This document shows, piece after piece, positions 8,846 through 17,073 of a stretch of 64,000 bases of DNA; position 1 is the first letter of the stretch; each line of letters opens with the position of its first letter. The position numbers were made by a program, and so were the translations under genes. The notes under the pieces are model-generated. The model had not been told where the DNA came from and did not search any database. It saw nothing but the letters and a program-made list of their open reading frames with translations. Source of the stretch: Pseudomonas khavaziana (GTDB lineage: Bacteria > Pseudomonadota > Gammaproteobacteria > Pseudomonadales > Pseudomonadaceae). Location of the stretch: positions 806,001 to 870,000 of the forward strand of contig NZ_JAHSTT010000001.1 in the NCBI RefSeq assembly GCF_019145205.1. Direction: 5' to 3'.

Positions 8846-9196
8846 TCAGGCTTTGGGTTTTACAGCCTTTTCAGCCGCCACTTCGGCCTTGGTCTTCAAG
8901 TTCTTCAACTCTTCACCAGCACGCTCGATCTTGGTGCGCACGCTGTTCATTTCCTGACGGCCCTGCTCCAGCTTGTCCTTGAGCGAACTGTGCCCGGTAA
9001 AGCCGCGGGCCAGGGCCACGCCGCCAATCGCTACCTGGATCAACCCGAAAATCCCACCCCGGCGCAGGCCTTTGCCGACCATCATCACGCCGCCGGCCAC
9101 CGAGCCGATGCGTTCCCAGCCATGCACGTTCTGGGTAGGCTGAGCCTTCAACGGCGTGGCTTCGATGATAGGTTGTAAGATTTTGCTGTCGCTCAT
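8846..9196 (-). CDS. YgaP-like transmembrane-domain protein with C-terminal coiled coil
   Basis: 116 aa. Residues about 25-65 (RIGSVAGGVMMVGKGLRR, then GGIFGLIQVAIGGVALARG) resemble the two short membrane hairpin helices of the YgaP/DUF2892 family, including the terminal RGFTGH. Residues 70-110 are charged and heptad-like (KDKLEQGRQEMNSVRTKIER), suggesting a coiled coil. The function is unknown; a small inner-membrane structural or stress protein is plausible. The rhodanese domain of full YgaP is absent. Confidence 0.75.
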   Translation of the reverse strand: MSDSKILQPIIEATPLKAQPTQNVHGWERIGSVAGGVMMVGKGLRRGGIFGLIQVAIGGVALARGFTGHSSLKDKLEQGRQEMNSVRTKIERAGEELKNLKTKAEVAAEKAVKPKA

Positions 9197-9263
9197 GATC
9201 TGTCTCCAACAAGGGCAAGTGTAACTAGCTGACTGCGCGCAGGTGCCGGATGTTCCCGGAAAG

Positions 9264-9731
9264 TCAGTACTTGGGGCCCGAGCGGGTGTTGTTGCCCTTG
9301 GCCAGGCGGTCGTAGAGCACCACGTTGACTGTGGCCGCCAGGTTCATGCAGCCAGTGGTGGGGATGTACACCACATCTTCGCACCAGTCGCGGATTTCCT
9401 TGTCCAGGGAGCCGTCTTCGGGGCCGAAGATATACAGGGCACGGTCGGGGTGGGTGTATTCGGGCAGCGGGCGGGCGCCTTCCACCAGTTCCACGGCGAC
9501 CGGGATGCAGCCCAGGGGCAGGATCTTTTTCAGGTCGTCGATGCCGATCAGCGGAATGTCGTGGTGGACCTTCTTGGTGTCGGTGATGAAATCCCGGGCG
9601 CGCTCGTAGCGCACGCCGGTGTAGAACACCGAGGCCACGCCGTAACAGCCGGCGGCACGCATTACCGAGCCGACGTTTTCGGGGGATTTGGGGTTATACA
9701 GACCGATGCAGCTGTAGCGTTTATTGCCCAC
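9264..9731 (-). CDS. TrmH/SpoU family RNA 2'-O-methyltransferase
   Basis: 155 aa from the GTG at 9731. The three SPOUT knot motifs are present: NVGSVMRAAGCYG (motif 1), LYIFGPEDGSLD (motif 2) and GCMNLAATVNVVLYDR (motif 3, SAM-binding knot). The compact size without an extra RNA-binding domain resembles TrmL-type enzymes that methylate tRNA ribose, but the target is not readable here. The frame stays open to 9884, but that extension runs through REP repeats and is spurious. The ribosome-binding site before the GTG is weak. Confidence 0.85.
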   Translation of the reverse strand: MGNKRYSCIGLYNPKSPENVGSVMRAAGCYGVASVFYTGVRYERARDFITDTKKVHHDIPLIGIDDLKKILPLGCIPVAVELVEGARPLPEYTHPDRALYIFGPEDGSLDKEIRDWCEDVVYIPTTGCMNLAATVNVVLYDRLAKGNNTRSGPKY

Positions 9732-9799
9732 GGGGAAGGGTGCCTTGCAGGAAAAGCCGGGATTATACGGCTTGGGGGGATGCAATGCTTGGGCGATCG

Positions 9800-9868
9800 C
9801 CATCGCGGGCAAGCCCGGCTCCCACAGGTAAATGCATTCCAAATGTGGGAGCTGGCTTGCCTGCGATG
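9800..9868. repeat. REP pair in outward (tail-to-tail) orientation
   Basis: A reverse REP unit (ATCGCGGGCAAGCCCGGCTCCCAC, read in two parts, ending 9825) is followed about 20 nt later by a forward unit starting GTGGGAGCTGG at 9845. The order is the reverse of an ordinary REPIN, so the two units may derive from neighbouring REPINs. Confidence 0.75.
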
Positions 9869-9893
9869 AGGCCAGTACAGGCAAGGACGATCT

Positions 9894-10268
9894 TCAGTCG
9901 TCTTTCTTCATCAACCCCGCCAACGCCGCAAACGGATTATGCGTCGCCTTGGCAATGCTCGGGCTGCTGGTAGAGCCTTCGCCGAAGTACTGCTGGTCGG
10001 TGTAGCGCGAGTGTTCGTTGTCATGGCAATACAGGCATAGCAACTCCCAGTTGGAGCCGTCCTGGGGATTGTCATCATGGTTGTGGTTACGGTGGTGTAC
10101 GGTCAGTTCGCTCAGGCGTTTGCCGGCGAATTCACGGGCGCAACGGCCGCAGACGTGGGGGTACATCTTCAAGGCTTTGTCGCGATAGCCCATTTCGCGG
10201 TCGCGCTGGGCATCGGCGAGGATGCGGTCCAGCTTGGCGGTGTGTGAGGGCGGGTTGGTCGAGCTCAT
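9894..10268 (-). CDS. yajD: YajD-like HNH nuclease family protein
   Basis: 124 aa. The HNH fold is clear: a CGRC zinc pair, the catalytic LTVHHRNHNHDDNP strand-loop, SNWELLCLYCHDNEH carrying the second Cys pair and the final His. YajD homologues are widespread and of unproven function; the fold predicts metal-dependent nuclease activity on DNA or RNA. Two consecutive ATGs occur at 10271 and 10268. AGGAG lies 5 nt before the second and only 2 nt before the first, so 10268 was chosen. Single gene, convergent with nothing and divergent from the ParB/Srx-like gene. Confidence 0.85.
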   Translation of the reverse strand: MSSTNPPSHTAKLDRILADAQRDREMGYRDKALKMYPHVCGRCAREFAGKRLSELTVHHRNHNHDDNPQDGSNWELLCLYCHDNEHSRYTDQQYFGEGSTSSPSIAKATHNPFAALAGLMKKDD

Positions 10269-10374
10269 CATGGCTCCTGGCTATTTGGTGGGTCACGGAT
10301 AAGGTGGATTCTAGCCGCTTGTGCGGTAAATGACCGCTAGGATTGCTTCACTGACTGAGAAGGAATGGAAATTC

Positions 10375-11295
10375 ATGCGTCTGCATTCATGGACTATCGG
10401 GCTTGTGCTCTGTGCCCTTACTGCCCAAGCCCAAGCGTTTTCGACGCCACAACCGGGGCAGGTGATCGAGGTCGCCCTGGAACAATTGCATCCGACCCAG
10501 GCTGTGGTGGGTTTCGACCAGATCTACTACAGCCTGGGGCTGTTCGCCGACAAGCCCGCCAAGGCTTTCGATGAATACTGCGAAACCAATGGCCAGGGCG
10601 AGGCCGTTCAGGTGCCCAAGAACGCCGAACTGCTGCGGCCCGCCAGCTTCACCTGCAAGCGTGCGGTGGGCACCTATCCCGATGAGATGAAAACCGTGGT
10701 GGTCGGCCCCGGCGGCCAGCTGTACCTGACCGATGGTCATCACAGTTTCACCACCCTGTGGGAGACCCCCGGCGCCGGCCCGCGCTTGAAGATGTGGGTC
10801 AAGGTCACCGACGATTTCAGCAGCAGCCCGAACCTTGCCACCTTCTGGCAACGCATGGAGGCTGCGCGCAAGGTCTGGCTCAAGGATAACCGGGGCCAGA
10901 CGCTGTCACCTGCGCAATTGCCGGCGCACTTGGGCTTCAACAACCTGCAGGACGACACCTTCCGCAGCCTGGTGTATTTCACCCGCAAGGCGGCGTATGG
11001 CAAACCGACCGAGGGTGCAATTGCGCCGGAGTTCCTCGAGTTCTACTGGGGCAACTGGCTGCGCACGCAAATTGATCTGGGGGCGTTCAACCTGAACAAG
11101 AAGGGCGGCTATAAGGATGCCATTGAGGCCGTGGCCAAGCGCATGGTCGGCCTGGCGCCGGGGGCGCAGGTTGGCGTTAGCGGTTTCACCGCCCAACAAT
11201 TGGGCGGTATGACCCAGTTGGATCACAGTGAGATGGAAAAGACTTTCGATAAAAAACTGCCGTATGTAATCGATTACCGCAAATCCAGAGACTGA
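10375..11295 (+). CDS. Exported ParB/Srx-fold protein
   Basis: 306 aa. AAGGAATGG precedes the ATG at 10375, which opens a signal peptide ending about TAQAQAF (residue 20), so the product is periplasmic or secreted. The core VVVGPGGQLYLTDGHHSFTTLWE resembles the ParB/sulfiredoxin (ParBc) nucleotide-binding fold with its DGHH motif, as in the exported ParB/Srx family found in pseudomonads. Four cysteines are present (three of them in residues 1-90), possibly disulphide-bonded. Activity unknown. Followed by a REPIN. Confidence 0.75.
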   Translation: MRLHSWTIGLVLCALTAQAQAFSTPQPGQVIEVALEQLHPTQAVVGFDQIYYSLGLFADKPAKAFDEYCETNGQGEAVQVPKNAELLRPASFTCKRAVGTYPDEMKTVVVGPGGQLYLTDGHHSFTTLWETPGAGPRLKMWVKVTDDFSSSPNLATFWQRMEAARKVWLKDNRGQTLSPAQLPAHLGFNNLQDDTFRSLVYFTRKAAYGKPTEGAIAPEFLEFYWGNWLRTQIDLGAFNLNKKGGYKDAIEAVAKRMVGLAPGAQVGVSGFTAQQLGGMTQLDHSEMEKTFDKKLPYVIDYRKSRD

Positions 11296-11308
11296 AGCAG
11301 TACCAAAT

Positions 11309-11395
11309 GTGGGAGGGGGCTTGCTCCCGATAGCAGTGTGTCTGCTAAGGATAGGCTAGCTGAGACACCGCTATCGGGAGCAAGCCCCCTCCCAC
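11309..11395. repeat. REPIN (GTGGGAGGGGGCTTG class)
   Basis: Inverted REP units at both ends (GTGGGAGGGGGCTTGCTCCC and its reverse complement) in the gap between two convergent genes. Confidence 0.9.
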
Positions 11396-11412
11396 ATTTG
11401 ATCGATGATGAT

Positions 11413-12099
11413 TCAGCCCTTCAGCTTTTCTGCAATCCAGATGGTATGCCGCGTGCCCTTGTTGCCATGGGCAAACACCTGGACTTCCTCAGCCTTGAAG
11501 CCGGCCTTGCGCAGTTTGTCGCTGAACAGCTTATCGGCACTGGCCGACCACACGGCGAGCACGCCCTTGGGCCGCAGGGCCTTGGCGCACGCGGCCAGGC
11601 CACCGGCGGAATACAACCAGCTATTGGCCTTTTGCGTCAGACCCTCGGGGCCGTTGTCGACGTCGAGCATGATTGCGTCGAAGCCCTGGGGCTCGGCCTG
11701 CAGCACCTTGGCCACGTCTTCTAAGCGGATCACCGTGCGCGGGTCCAGCAGCGGGCGCCCGGACTTTTCCCCCAGCGGCCCACGGTTCCACTCCACAACG
11801 CCGGGCACCAACTCCGCCACCACCACTTCGGCACTCTTGCCCAAATGCTTGAGGGCGGCGGCCAAGGTAAAACCCATGCCCAAGCCGCCGATCAGCACCC
11901 GTGAGCCCGGGCGACCGGCGACCTTGCGGCAGGGAATCTCGGCCAGGGCGTCTTCGGAGCCGTGCATGCGCGTGTTCATCAGTTGGCCGCCGTCACCGCC
12001 CTGGATCTTGATGACAAAGTCCTCGCCGTATTCGAACAGGCACAAGGCACCGCCATTGTCGGGGATCGGAGTGGTGTCCAGCAGAACGAAACGTTTCAT
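11413..12099 (-). CDS. Spermidine-synthase-like SAM-fold protein
   Basis: 228 aa. The Rossmann core shows VLIGGLGMGFTLAAAL (SAM/decarboxy-SAM loop), EVVVAELVPGVVEWNRG (acidic end of strand 2) and FDAIMLDVDNGPEG (catalytic Asp position), as in the spermine/spermidine synthase superfamily. The short N-terminal strand region lacks the full tetramerisation domain of SpeE, so this is one of the stand-alone homologues whose amine or other substrate is unknown. It starts at 12099. Confidence 0.78.
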   Translation of the reverse strand: MKRFVLLDTTPIPDNGGALCLFEYGEDFVIKIQGGDGGQLMNTRMHGSEDALAEIPCRKVAGRPGSRVLIGGLGMGFTLAAALKHLGKSAEVVVAELVPGVVEWNRGPLGEKSGRPLLDPRTVIRLEDVAKVLQAEPQGFDAIMLDVDNGPEGLTQKANSWLYSAGGLAACAKALRPKGVLAVWSASADKLFSDKLRKAGFKAEEVQVFAHGNKGTRHTIWIAEKLKG

Positions 12100-12177
12100 G
12101 GAAATCTCATTGGGAAGGGCATTCTTGCGCAGTTGGGAGTAGCCTTACGATATTCCGGTCAGGCCATGGAGCCATCG

Positions 12178-12456
12178 ATGAAGTGCAGCATTCTAACGGT
12201 CATTGTATTGAGCGCGCTCATATCTGCTGTGGCGCAGGCTCAGGAGTTGCAAACCGTTCCGGTCGCGCCCGCTCCAACCCCAGGCGCGCCGGGCACGCCA
12301 ACGCCGACCTTGTACCCGCAAGTCACGCCACCCGTCGTGCCCAAGACCGATGGCTCGCCGCCCCTGGTGCCCATCGTATTGCCCGCGCCGCCCAAGGACC
12401 AGACCGTCCCCGGCCTGCAGCAGAACGACAGCAAGCCCAAGCCCCCCGGCGGTTAA
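12178..12456 (+). CDS. Small proline-rich exported protein
   Basis: 92 aa. GGAG lies 6 nt before the ATG at 12178, and residues 1-21 form a signal peptide (ending AVAQA). The mature part is about one-third proline (VPVAPAPTPGAPGTPTPTL, then PPLVPIVLPAPPK), so it is probably an extended periplasmic protein. No domain is recognised. Its 3' end overlaps by 4 nt the 3' end of the convergent cNMP-binding gene. Confidence 0.65.
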   Translation: MKCSILTVIVLSALISAVAQAQELQTVPVAPAPTPGAPGTPTPTLYPQVTPPVVPKTDGSPPLVPIVLPAPPKDQTVPGLQQNDSKPKPPGG

Positions 12457-12926
12457 AACTGTTGAGATAACAGTTGCCCGTCGGCCATGCGCAGGCGCTT
12501 GGACAGAGCCACGGCAATGGCGCGGATGATCTTGGCCGCCACCCTGGGCGTCTCATTGAGCATTTTTTCCAGGGCATCCTTGCCCAGGTTCAGCAGCACG
12601 CAATCACTGGCTGCAACGCAACTGGCCGAGCGCCGCTCGCCGTCAAGCACCGCCATTTCACCAAACGCCCGGCCACTGCGCAGGGTGGCGATGGTCAGGC
12701 GCTGGCCGGTGTGATTGGTTTTCTGCACGGCCACCTGGCCAGTGTGGAGGATGCACATGAAGGTGCCCGCATCGCCCTCGAGGAAAATCACCTCGCCCTG
12801 GGCAATGCTGCTGATATTGAAGTAGCCCGCGGCGATATGAAAATCTTCCGGCAGCAGCGGGTCAAACAGCCCGCAGTCCATCAGCATGTCGCGGATTTCG
12901 TCATTGAGTAAGGTGGCTTCTGGCAT
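12453..12926 (-). CDS. Cyclic-nucleotide-binding domain protein (Crp-type, no DNA-binding domain)
   Basis: 157 aa. One cNMP-binding beta-roll covers about residues 20-135: EVIFLEGDAGTFMCILHTGQV is the early part and GEMAVLDGERRSASCVA is the phosphate-binding cassette, with Glu and Arg/Ser where ligand contacts are expected. The protein ends shortly after the C-helix, so the Crp helix-turn-helix is missing; it probably senses a nucleotide or regulates a partner protein. The ligand is unknown. It overlaps the 3' end of the proline-rich gene. Confidence 0.82.
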   Translation of the reverse strand: MPEATLLNDEIRDMLMDCGLFDPLLPEDFHIAAGYFNISSIAQGEVIFLEGDAGTFMCILHTGQVAVQKTNHTGQRLTIATLRSGRAFGEMAVLDGERRSASCVAASDCVLLNLGKDALEKMLNETPRVAAKIIRAIAVALSKRLRMADGQLLSQQF

Positions 12927-12954
12927 GGCAGCAGTATTGGTCCGTCAATAGGTA

Positions 12955-12984
12955 GGGCGGTCCCCTGTTCAGACAGGGCCGCCC
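12955..12984 (-). terminator. Strong hairpin downstream of ptrB
   Basis: GC-rich stem with arms about 12955-12968 and 12973-12984 and a 4-nt loop, 11 nt after the ptrB stop on the minus strand. Only a weak T-tract follows, so it may work as terminator or mRNA-protecting hairpin. Confidence 0.55.
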
Positions 12985-12994
12985 CGGTAAGTTC

Positions 12995-15037
12995 CTAAAT
13001 CAGCCCGAGCGCCTTGAACACAAACGCATATTCGAGCGCTACGTCACGTAATCCCTGGTAGCGACCGCTCATACCGCCATGGCCGGCGCCCAGCTCGGTC
13101 TTGAGCAGCAGCAGGTTGTCGGAGGTGGCGGTGTCGCGCAGCTTGGCCACCCACTTGGCCGCTTCCCAGTACTGCACGCGGCTGTCGTTGTAGCCGGCGA
13201 TCACCAGCGTGGCCGGATAGGCCTGGGCGCTGACGTTTTCGTACGGCGCGTAAGCCTTGATGCGCGCATACACCTCGGGATCCTCGGGGTTGCCCCATTC
13301 ATCGTACTCGGTGATGGTCAGCGGCAGTTCCGGGTCGAGCATGGTGTTGAGCACATCGACGAACGGCACTTCGGCAATCGCTGCCTGGAACAGTTCCGGA
13401 CGCTGGTTGAGTACGGCGCCGATCAACAGGCCACCGGCACTGCCGCCGCTGATCGCCAGTTGCCTGGAGGTGGTCAGGCCCTCGGCAATCAAGTGTTCGG
13501 CGCAGGCGATAAAGTCGCTGAAGGTGTTCTGCTTGTGCTCCTGCTTGCCGTTGCGATACCAGGCTTCGCCCAACTCACCGCCGCCACGCACATGGGCGAT
13601 GGCAAACGCCACCCCGCGATCCAGCAAGCTCAGGCGCGCATGGGAGAACCACGGATCAAGGCTTTGGCCGTAGGCACCATAGCCATACAGGTACAGCGGC
13701 GCCGGCTGGCCGAGCCGGTCACGCTTGACCACCAGGCTGATGGGCACCTGGGTGCCGTCAGCGGAGGTGGCCCACAACCGTTGGCTGACGTAATCGTCGG
13801 CGTTGAACACCCCGAGTACCGGGGTTTCCTTGAGCACCACTTGGGCGCCGCTCGCCAGTTCGAGCTGACGTACCTGGGCCGGACGGTTCAAGGCCTCATA
13901 GCGCAGGCGGATCTTGTCGCTGGGAAACTCCAGGCTGTTTTGTACGTAGAGGCTGTAGGCCGCGTCGGGCAACTCCACCCGATAGGCCGGTACGTCTTCA
14001 GGGTGCACCTCGATGACCGGCAGTCCACCGATACGCAAGCTCAAGGTCATGGCGCTGGCGTTCAGGCTCACACCGTCGAGCATGACTTCATCGCTGTGGG
14101 GGATCAGGTTCTGCCAGTCGGCCTCGGTAGGCGGTGTGCCGTTATCGGCGGCGATGAACAGCGCGTAGTTGATCCCATCGCGGTTGCTGCGAATAAACCA
14201 GGTCCACTCGCCATTGCGCTTGCCGTGGTCGACATCGTATTCATGGTCATCGACCCGTGGCGCCAGGCAGGTGAAAGGCAGGTGCGGATGCTCGGCGTCC
14301 AGCGCCCAGATCTCGCTGGTGGTCTTGCTGCCCAGGGCCAGCAGCAGCTGGCGCTCGGAGCTGGAGCGGTAACAGTGCAGAAAGAAACGGCCGTCGGGCT
14401 CGTGGAACACTTCCTGCGCCGCGGTGCCATCCAGGCGATAGCGATACAGCTTGTGCGGGCGATGGGTGTCGTCCAGCTCGCCGAAGAACAGGGTCAGGCT
14501 GTCATTGGCCCAGGTCATGCTGCCGTCGCAGTTCTCGAACGCCAGTTCGCTGACTTTGCCTGTGGCCAATTCCTTCACGAACAGGGTGTAGATCTCTTCG
14601 CCGCTGGTGTCGAGGCTGTAGGCCAGGCGCTGGTGGTCGGGGCTGATGCTGAACGCGCCGAGGGAGAAAAAGCCACCATTGGCCAATACGTTCGGGTCCA
14701 GCAGCAGCTCTTCGCTGCTGTCATCCACCTGGTTGCTGTCGTCAGCCGGGCGGCGGCAGCGGTAATGGCGTGCATATTCGTCACCGGCGGTGGTGCGGGT
14801 GTAGTACAGGAACGGGCCCCAAGGGGAGGGCAGGGACAGGTCGGTTTCAAGGATACGGCCTTTGATCTCTTCGAACAGCGTCTCGCGCAGCGCCTGCTGG
14901 TCGGCCAACTGGGCCTCCTGCCAGGCATTTTCGGCCTTGAGGTAGTCGAGCACTTCAGGGGTGTCCCGCGCTTGCAGCCATGCATACGGGTCTGGGTCTG
15001 GGGCCTTGCGGGCAATCGGGGCGGTCGATGACGTCAT
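12995..15037 (-). CDS. ptrB: Oligopeptidase B (S9 prolyl oligopeptidase family)
   Basis: 680 aa, the usual length. An N-terminal seven-bladed propeller covers about 70-400 and an alpha/beta-hydrolase domain follows. The catalytic triad is visible: Ser533 in SGGSAGG, Asp618 in YNDSRVQYWE and His653 in GAGHGGMSGR. The acidic residues around EYDEWGNPED match the oligopeptidase B site for basic P1 residues, so cleavage after Arg/Lys of short peptides in the cytoplasm is expected. It is transcribed leftward alone, with a hairpin after the stop. Confidence 0.93.
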   Translation of the reverse strand: MTSSTAPIARKAPDPDPYAWLQARDTPEVLDYLKAENAWQEAQLADQQALRETLFEEIKGRILETDLSLPSPWGPFLYYTRTTAGDEYARHYRCRRPADDSNQVDDSSEELLLDPNVLANGGFFSLGAFSISPDHQRLAYSLDTSGEEIYTLFVKELATGKVSELAFENCDGSMTWANDSLTLFFGELDDTHRPHKLYRYRLDGTAAQEVFHEPDGRFFLHCYRSSSERQLLLALGSKTTSEIWALDAEHPHLPFTCLAPRVDDHEYDVDHGKRNGEWTWFIRSNRDGINYALFIAADNGTPPTEADWQNLIPHSDEVMLDGVSLNASAMTLSLRIGGLPVIEVHPEDVPAYRVELPDAAYSLYVQNSLEFPSDKIRLRYEALNRPAQVRQLELASGAQVVLKETPVLGVFNADDYVSQRLWATSADGTQVPISLVVKRDRLGQPAPLYLYGYGAYGQSLDPWFSHARLSLLDRGVAFAIAHVRGGGELGEAWYRNGKQEHKQNTFSDFIACAEHLIAEGLTTSRQLAISGGSAGGLLIGAVLNQRPELFQAAIAEVPFVDVLNTMLDPELPLTITEYDEWGNPEDPEVYARIKAYAPYENVSAQAYPATLVIAGYNDSRVQYWEAAKWVAKLRDTATSDNLLLLKTELGAGHGGMSGRYQGLRDVALEYAFVFKALGLI

Positions 15038-15127
15038 GGATCACTCTCTGTCTGGCGGAAGGTGGCAGGCATTGCAGCCGCGACACGCAAAAGCCGTTAT
15101 CATAGCCGCCTGTTTGCCAACCTTGCC

Positions 15128-15589
15128 ATGGACACCATGACCGAGAACGACTATCTGACCGCTTGGGGCCTTTACGCCTTCGCCGCTTTGGGCTGCCTGT
15201 TGGTGTGGTGGCGCATGACCCGCTGGATGTGGCGCTGGCTGCGCGAGCCACTGCAATTGCTGATGGCGGTGCTGTTGCTGAGCCCGACCATCGTCGACCC
15301 GGTCAAGACCCAGTTCGCGCCGGCCGTGGCGATTACCGCCCTGGACCTGGTGCTCAAGGTCGGCAATAACGCCTGGCGGGCGATTTCCGATCTGTTCATG
15401 TACACCATGATCGTGTTTGCCCTGTACATCGTGTTTGTGCTGATCCGCTGGCCCATCGAGCGTGCGGCCAACGCCCGGCGTGAGCGCAAGGCCGCCACGG
15501 ATGCTGCCCTGGCTGCCGAGCCGGAAGACGATGAACCGTTCCGCCGCCCTGCACCTGTCGGCGGCATGCGGGTCGAGCCGCGCCTTTAA
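15128..15589 (+). CDS. Small conserved inner-membrane protein
   Basis: 153 aa (ATG 15128; the ATG at 15137 is an equally good start, with GGA five nt upstream). Three or four hydrophobic segments are visible: TAWGLYAFAALGCLLVWW, PLQLLMAVLLLSPTIVDPV and LFMYTMIVFALYIVFVLI. The C-terminal 40 residues are charged and cytoplasmic-looking (RRERKAATDAALAAEPED). No function is known. It is followed 30 nt later by the glutamine amidotransferase gene and a DUF2937 membrane protein, all on the same strand, and these three probably form one transcript. Confidence 0.8.
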   Translation: MDTMTENDYLTAWGLYAFAALGCLLVWWRMTRWMWRWLREPLQLLMAVLLLSPTIVDPVKTQFAPAVAITALDLVLKVGNNAWRAISDLFMYTMIVFALYIVFVLIRWPIERAANARRERKAATDAALAAEPEDDEPFRRPAPVGGMRVEPRL

Positions 15590-15619
15590 CGTTGTCCGCC
15601 CTGCAGCGAGAGCCCTGGC

Positions 15620-16396
15620 ATGTGTGAATTATTGGGCATGAGTGCCAACGTCCCCACCGATATCGTGTTCAGCTTTACCGGGCTGATGCAGCGCGGTGGG
15701 CGTACCGGCCCGCACCGCGACGGTTGGGGCATTGCCTTCTATGAGGGCCGTGGCCTGCGGCTGTTCCAGGACCCGGCCGCCAGCAGCGAGTCGGAAGTCG
15801 CGTTGCTGGTGCAGCGTTACCCCATCAAGAGTGAAGTGGTAATCGGTCATATCCGCCAGGCCAATGTGGGCAAGGTGAGCCTGGCCAATACTCATCCGTT
15901 CGTACGTGAGCTGTGGGGCCGTAACTGGTGTTTCGCCCACAACGGCCAGCTGGCGGATTTCAACCCCCGCGCCACCTTCTACCGCCCAGTGGGCGATACC
16001 GACAGCGAAGCGGCCTTTTGCGATCTGCTCAACCGCGTGCGCGAAGCCTTCCCCGAGCCGGTAGACATCGAGCAAGTGTTGCCGGACCTGATCACCGCCT
16101 GCACCGAATACCGCAGCAAGGGCGTGTTTAACTGCCTGCTCAGCGATGGCGACTGGCTGTTCTGCTACTGCTCGACCAAACTGGCGCAGATTACCCGGCG
16201 CGCCCCCTTTGGCCCGGCGCGCTTGAAAGATGTCGACGTGATCGTCGATTTTCAGGCCGAAACCACCCCCAATGACGTGGTAACGGTGATCGCCACCGAG
16301 CCCCTGACCGACAACGAAAACTGGACCCGCTACGAACCGGGCCAATGGAGCCTATGGCGACGCGGTGAATGCGTCAGCCAGGGCGTTACCGAGTAA
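15620..16396 (+). CDS. yafJ: Class II glutamine amidotransferase (YafJ family)
   Basis: 258 aa. The nucleophile Cys2 follows the initiator Met ([10 protein letters not shown]), and the Ntn-hydrolase glutaminase core is intact: [49 protein letters not shown] and the GDTDSEAAF loop. No synthase domain is attached, so it supplies ammonia to an unknown partner or hydrolyses a gamma-glutamyl compound. It lies between two small membrane-protein genes in a three-gene same-strand cluster. Confidence 0.92.
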   Translation: MCELLGMSANVPTDIVFSFTGLMQRGGRTGPHRDGWGIAFYEGRGLRLFQDPAASSESEVALLVQRYPIKSEVVIGHIRQANVGKVSLANTHPFVRELWGRNWCFAHNGQLADFNPRATFYRPVGDTDSEAAFCDLLNRVREAFPEPVDIEQVLPDLITACTEYRSKGVFNCLLSDGDWLFCYCSTKLAQITRRAPFGPARLKDVDVIVDFQAETTPNDVVTVIATEPLTDNENWTRYEPGQWSLWRRGECVSQGVTE

Positions 16397-16407
16397 GGAT
16401 ATCGACC

Positions 16408-16950
16408 ATGTTGCTTAGCTATCTGCGGTTGGTGCTGTTTGCCATTGGCTTGTTGGTCGGCGTACAGGTGCCGGGGTTTATCAACGACTACGCCAAGCGA
16501 GTAGAAGCCCATTTGATCGAGGCGCAGACCGGCTTGCGCGGCTTCGAGTCCACCGCGCAGCAGTTCTTCAATGGTGATATGCAAGCGCTGGTGGCGCATT
16601 ACCGCGCCAGTGACGACCCGGTGTTCCAGAGCGATGCCAGCAGCCTTGGCGCGATGCTCGATCGCCAGCTCGAGTTGGACAAGCAATTCCAGGCCATGCA
16701 GGGCCCGTGGTACATCCGCGTGCTGCAAGTGGCGGTGGCTGCCGACCCGGATATCCGCCAGGAGACCTGGAATGGCTACAGCTACCAGATCTTGCTCACC
16801 CCTGAAGCCATGGGTTGGGGCCTGGGCGGGGCGATGCTGTTGTCGTTCGGCATCGAATGCCTGTACCGCCTGATTGATTGGGTGGTGTTGGGCGGCAGGC
16901 GCTTGCGCCAGAGCCGGCCCATCGAAGAGCGGGACCTCAAGGGCCTCTAA
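16408..16950 (+). CDS. DUF2937 family membrane protein
   Basis: 180 aa from the ATG at 16408, preceded by TAAGGATATCGACC. It has an N-terminal membrane helix (LRLVLFAIGLLVGVQVPGF), a long amphipathic periplasmic region of about 110 residues rich in Glu and Gln, and a C-terminal helix (AMGWGLGGAMLLSFGIECLY) followed by a basic tail. That two-TM layout with a helical loop matches the DUF2937 family, whose role is unknown. It is the last gene of the cluster, 11 nt after yafJ, and is followed by a REPIN. Confidence 0.82.
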   Translation: MLLSYLRLVLFAIGLLVGVQVPGFINDYAKRVEAHLIEAQTGLRGFESTAQQFFNGDMQALVAHYRASDDPVFQSDASSLGAMLDRQLELDKQFQAMQGPWYIRVLQVAVAADPDIRQETWNGYSYQILLTPEAMGWGLGGAMLLSFGIECLYRLIDWVVLGGRRLRQSRPIEERDLKGL

Positions 16951-16968
16951 CGCTCAACTCGGCCAAAT

Positions 16969-17056
16969 GTGGGAGAGGGCTTGCTCCCGATGGCGGCAGG
17001 TCAGTCAACATCTTCATCGACTGACACTCTGCTATCGGGAGCAAGCCCCCTCCCAC
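16969..17056. repeat. REPIN (GTGGGAGGGGGCTTG class)
   Basis: Inverted REP units (left GTGGGAGAGGGCTTGCTCCC, right its near-complement) between the DUF2937 gene and the convergent LysR gene. Confidence 0.9.
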
Positions 17057-17073
17057 ATTTGGATCCGGTTTAG

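Noticed and set aside
9264..9884. 206-aa TrmH form starting at 9884
   Set aside because: The added residues are translated REP sequence; the conserved domain begins at the GTG at 9731.
13079..15031. 650-aa plus-strand frame opposite ptrB
   Set aside because: It is the antisense shadow of the ptrB reading frame; its composition is His/Gly/Val-rich and matches no protein.
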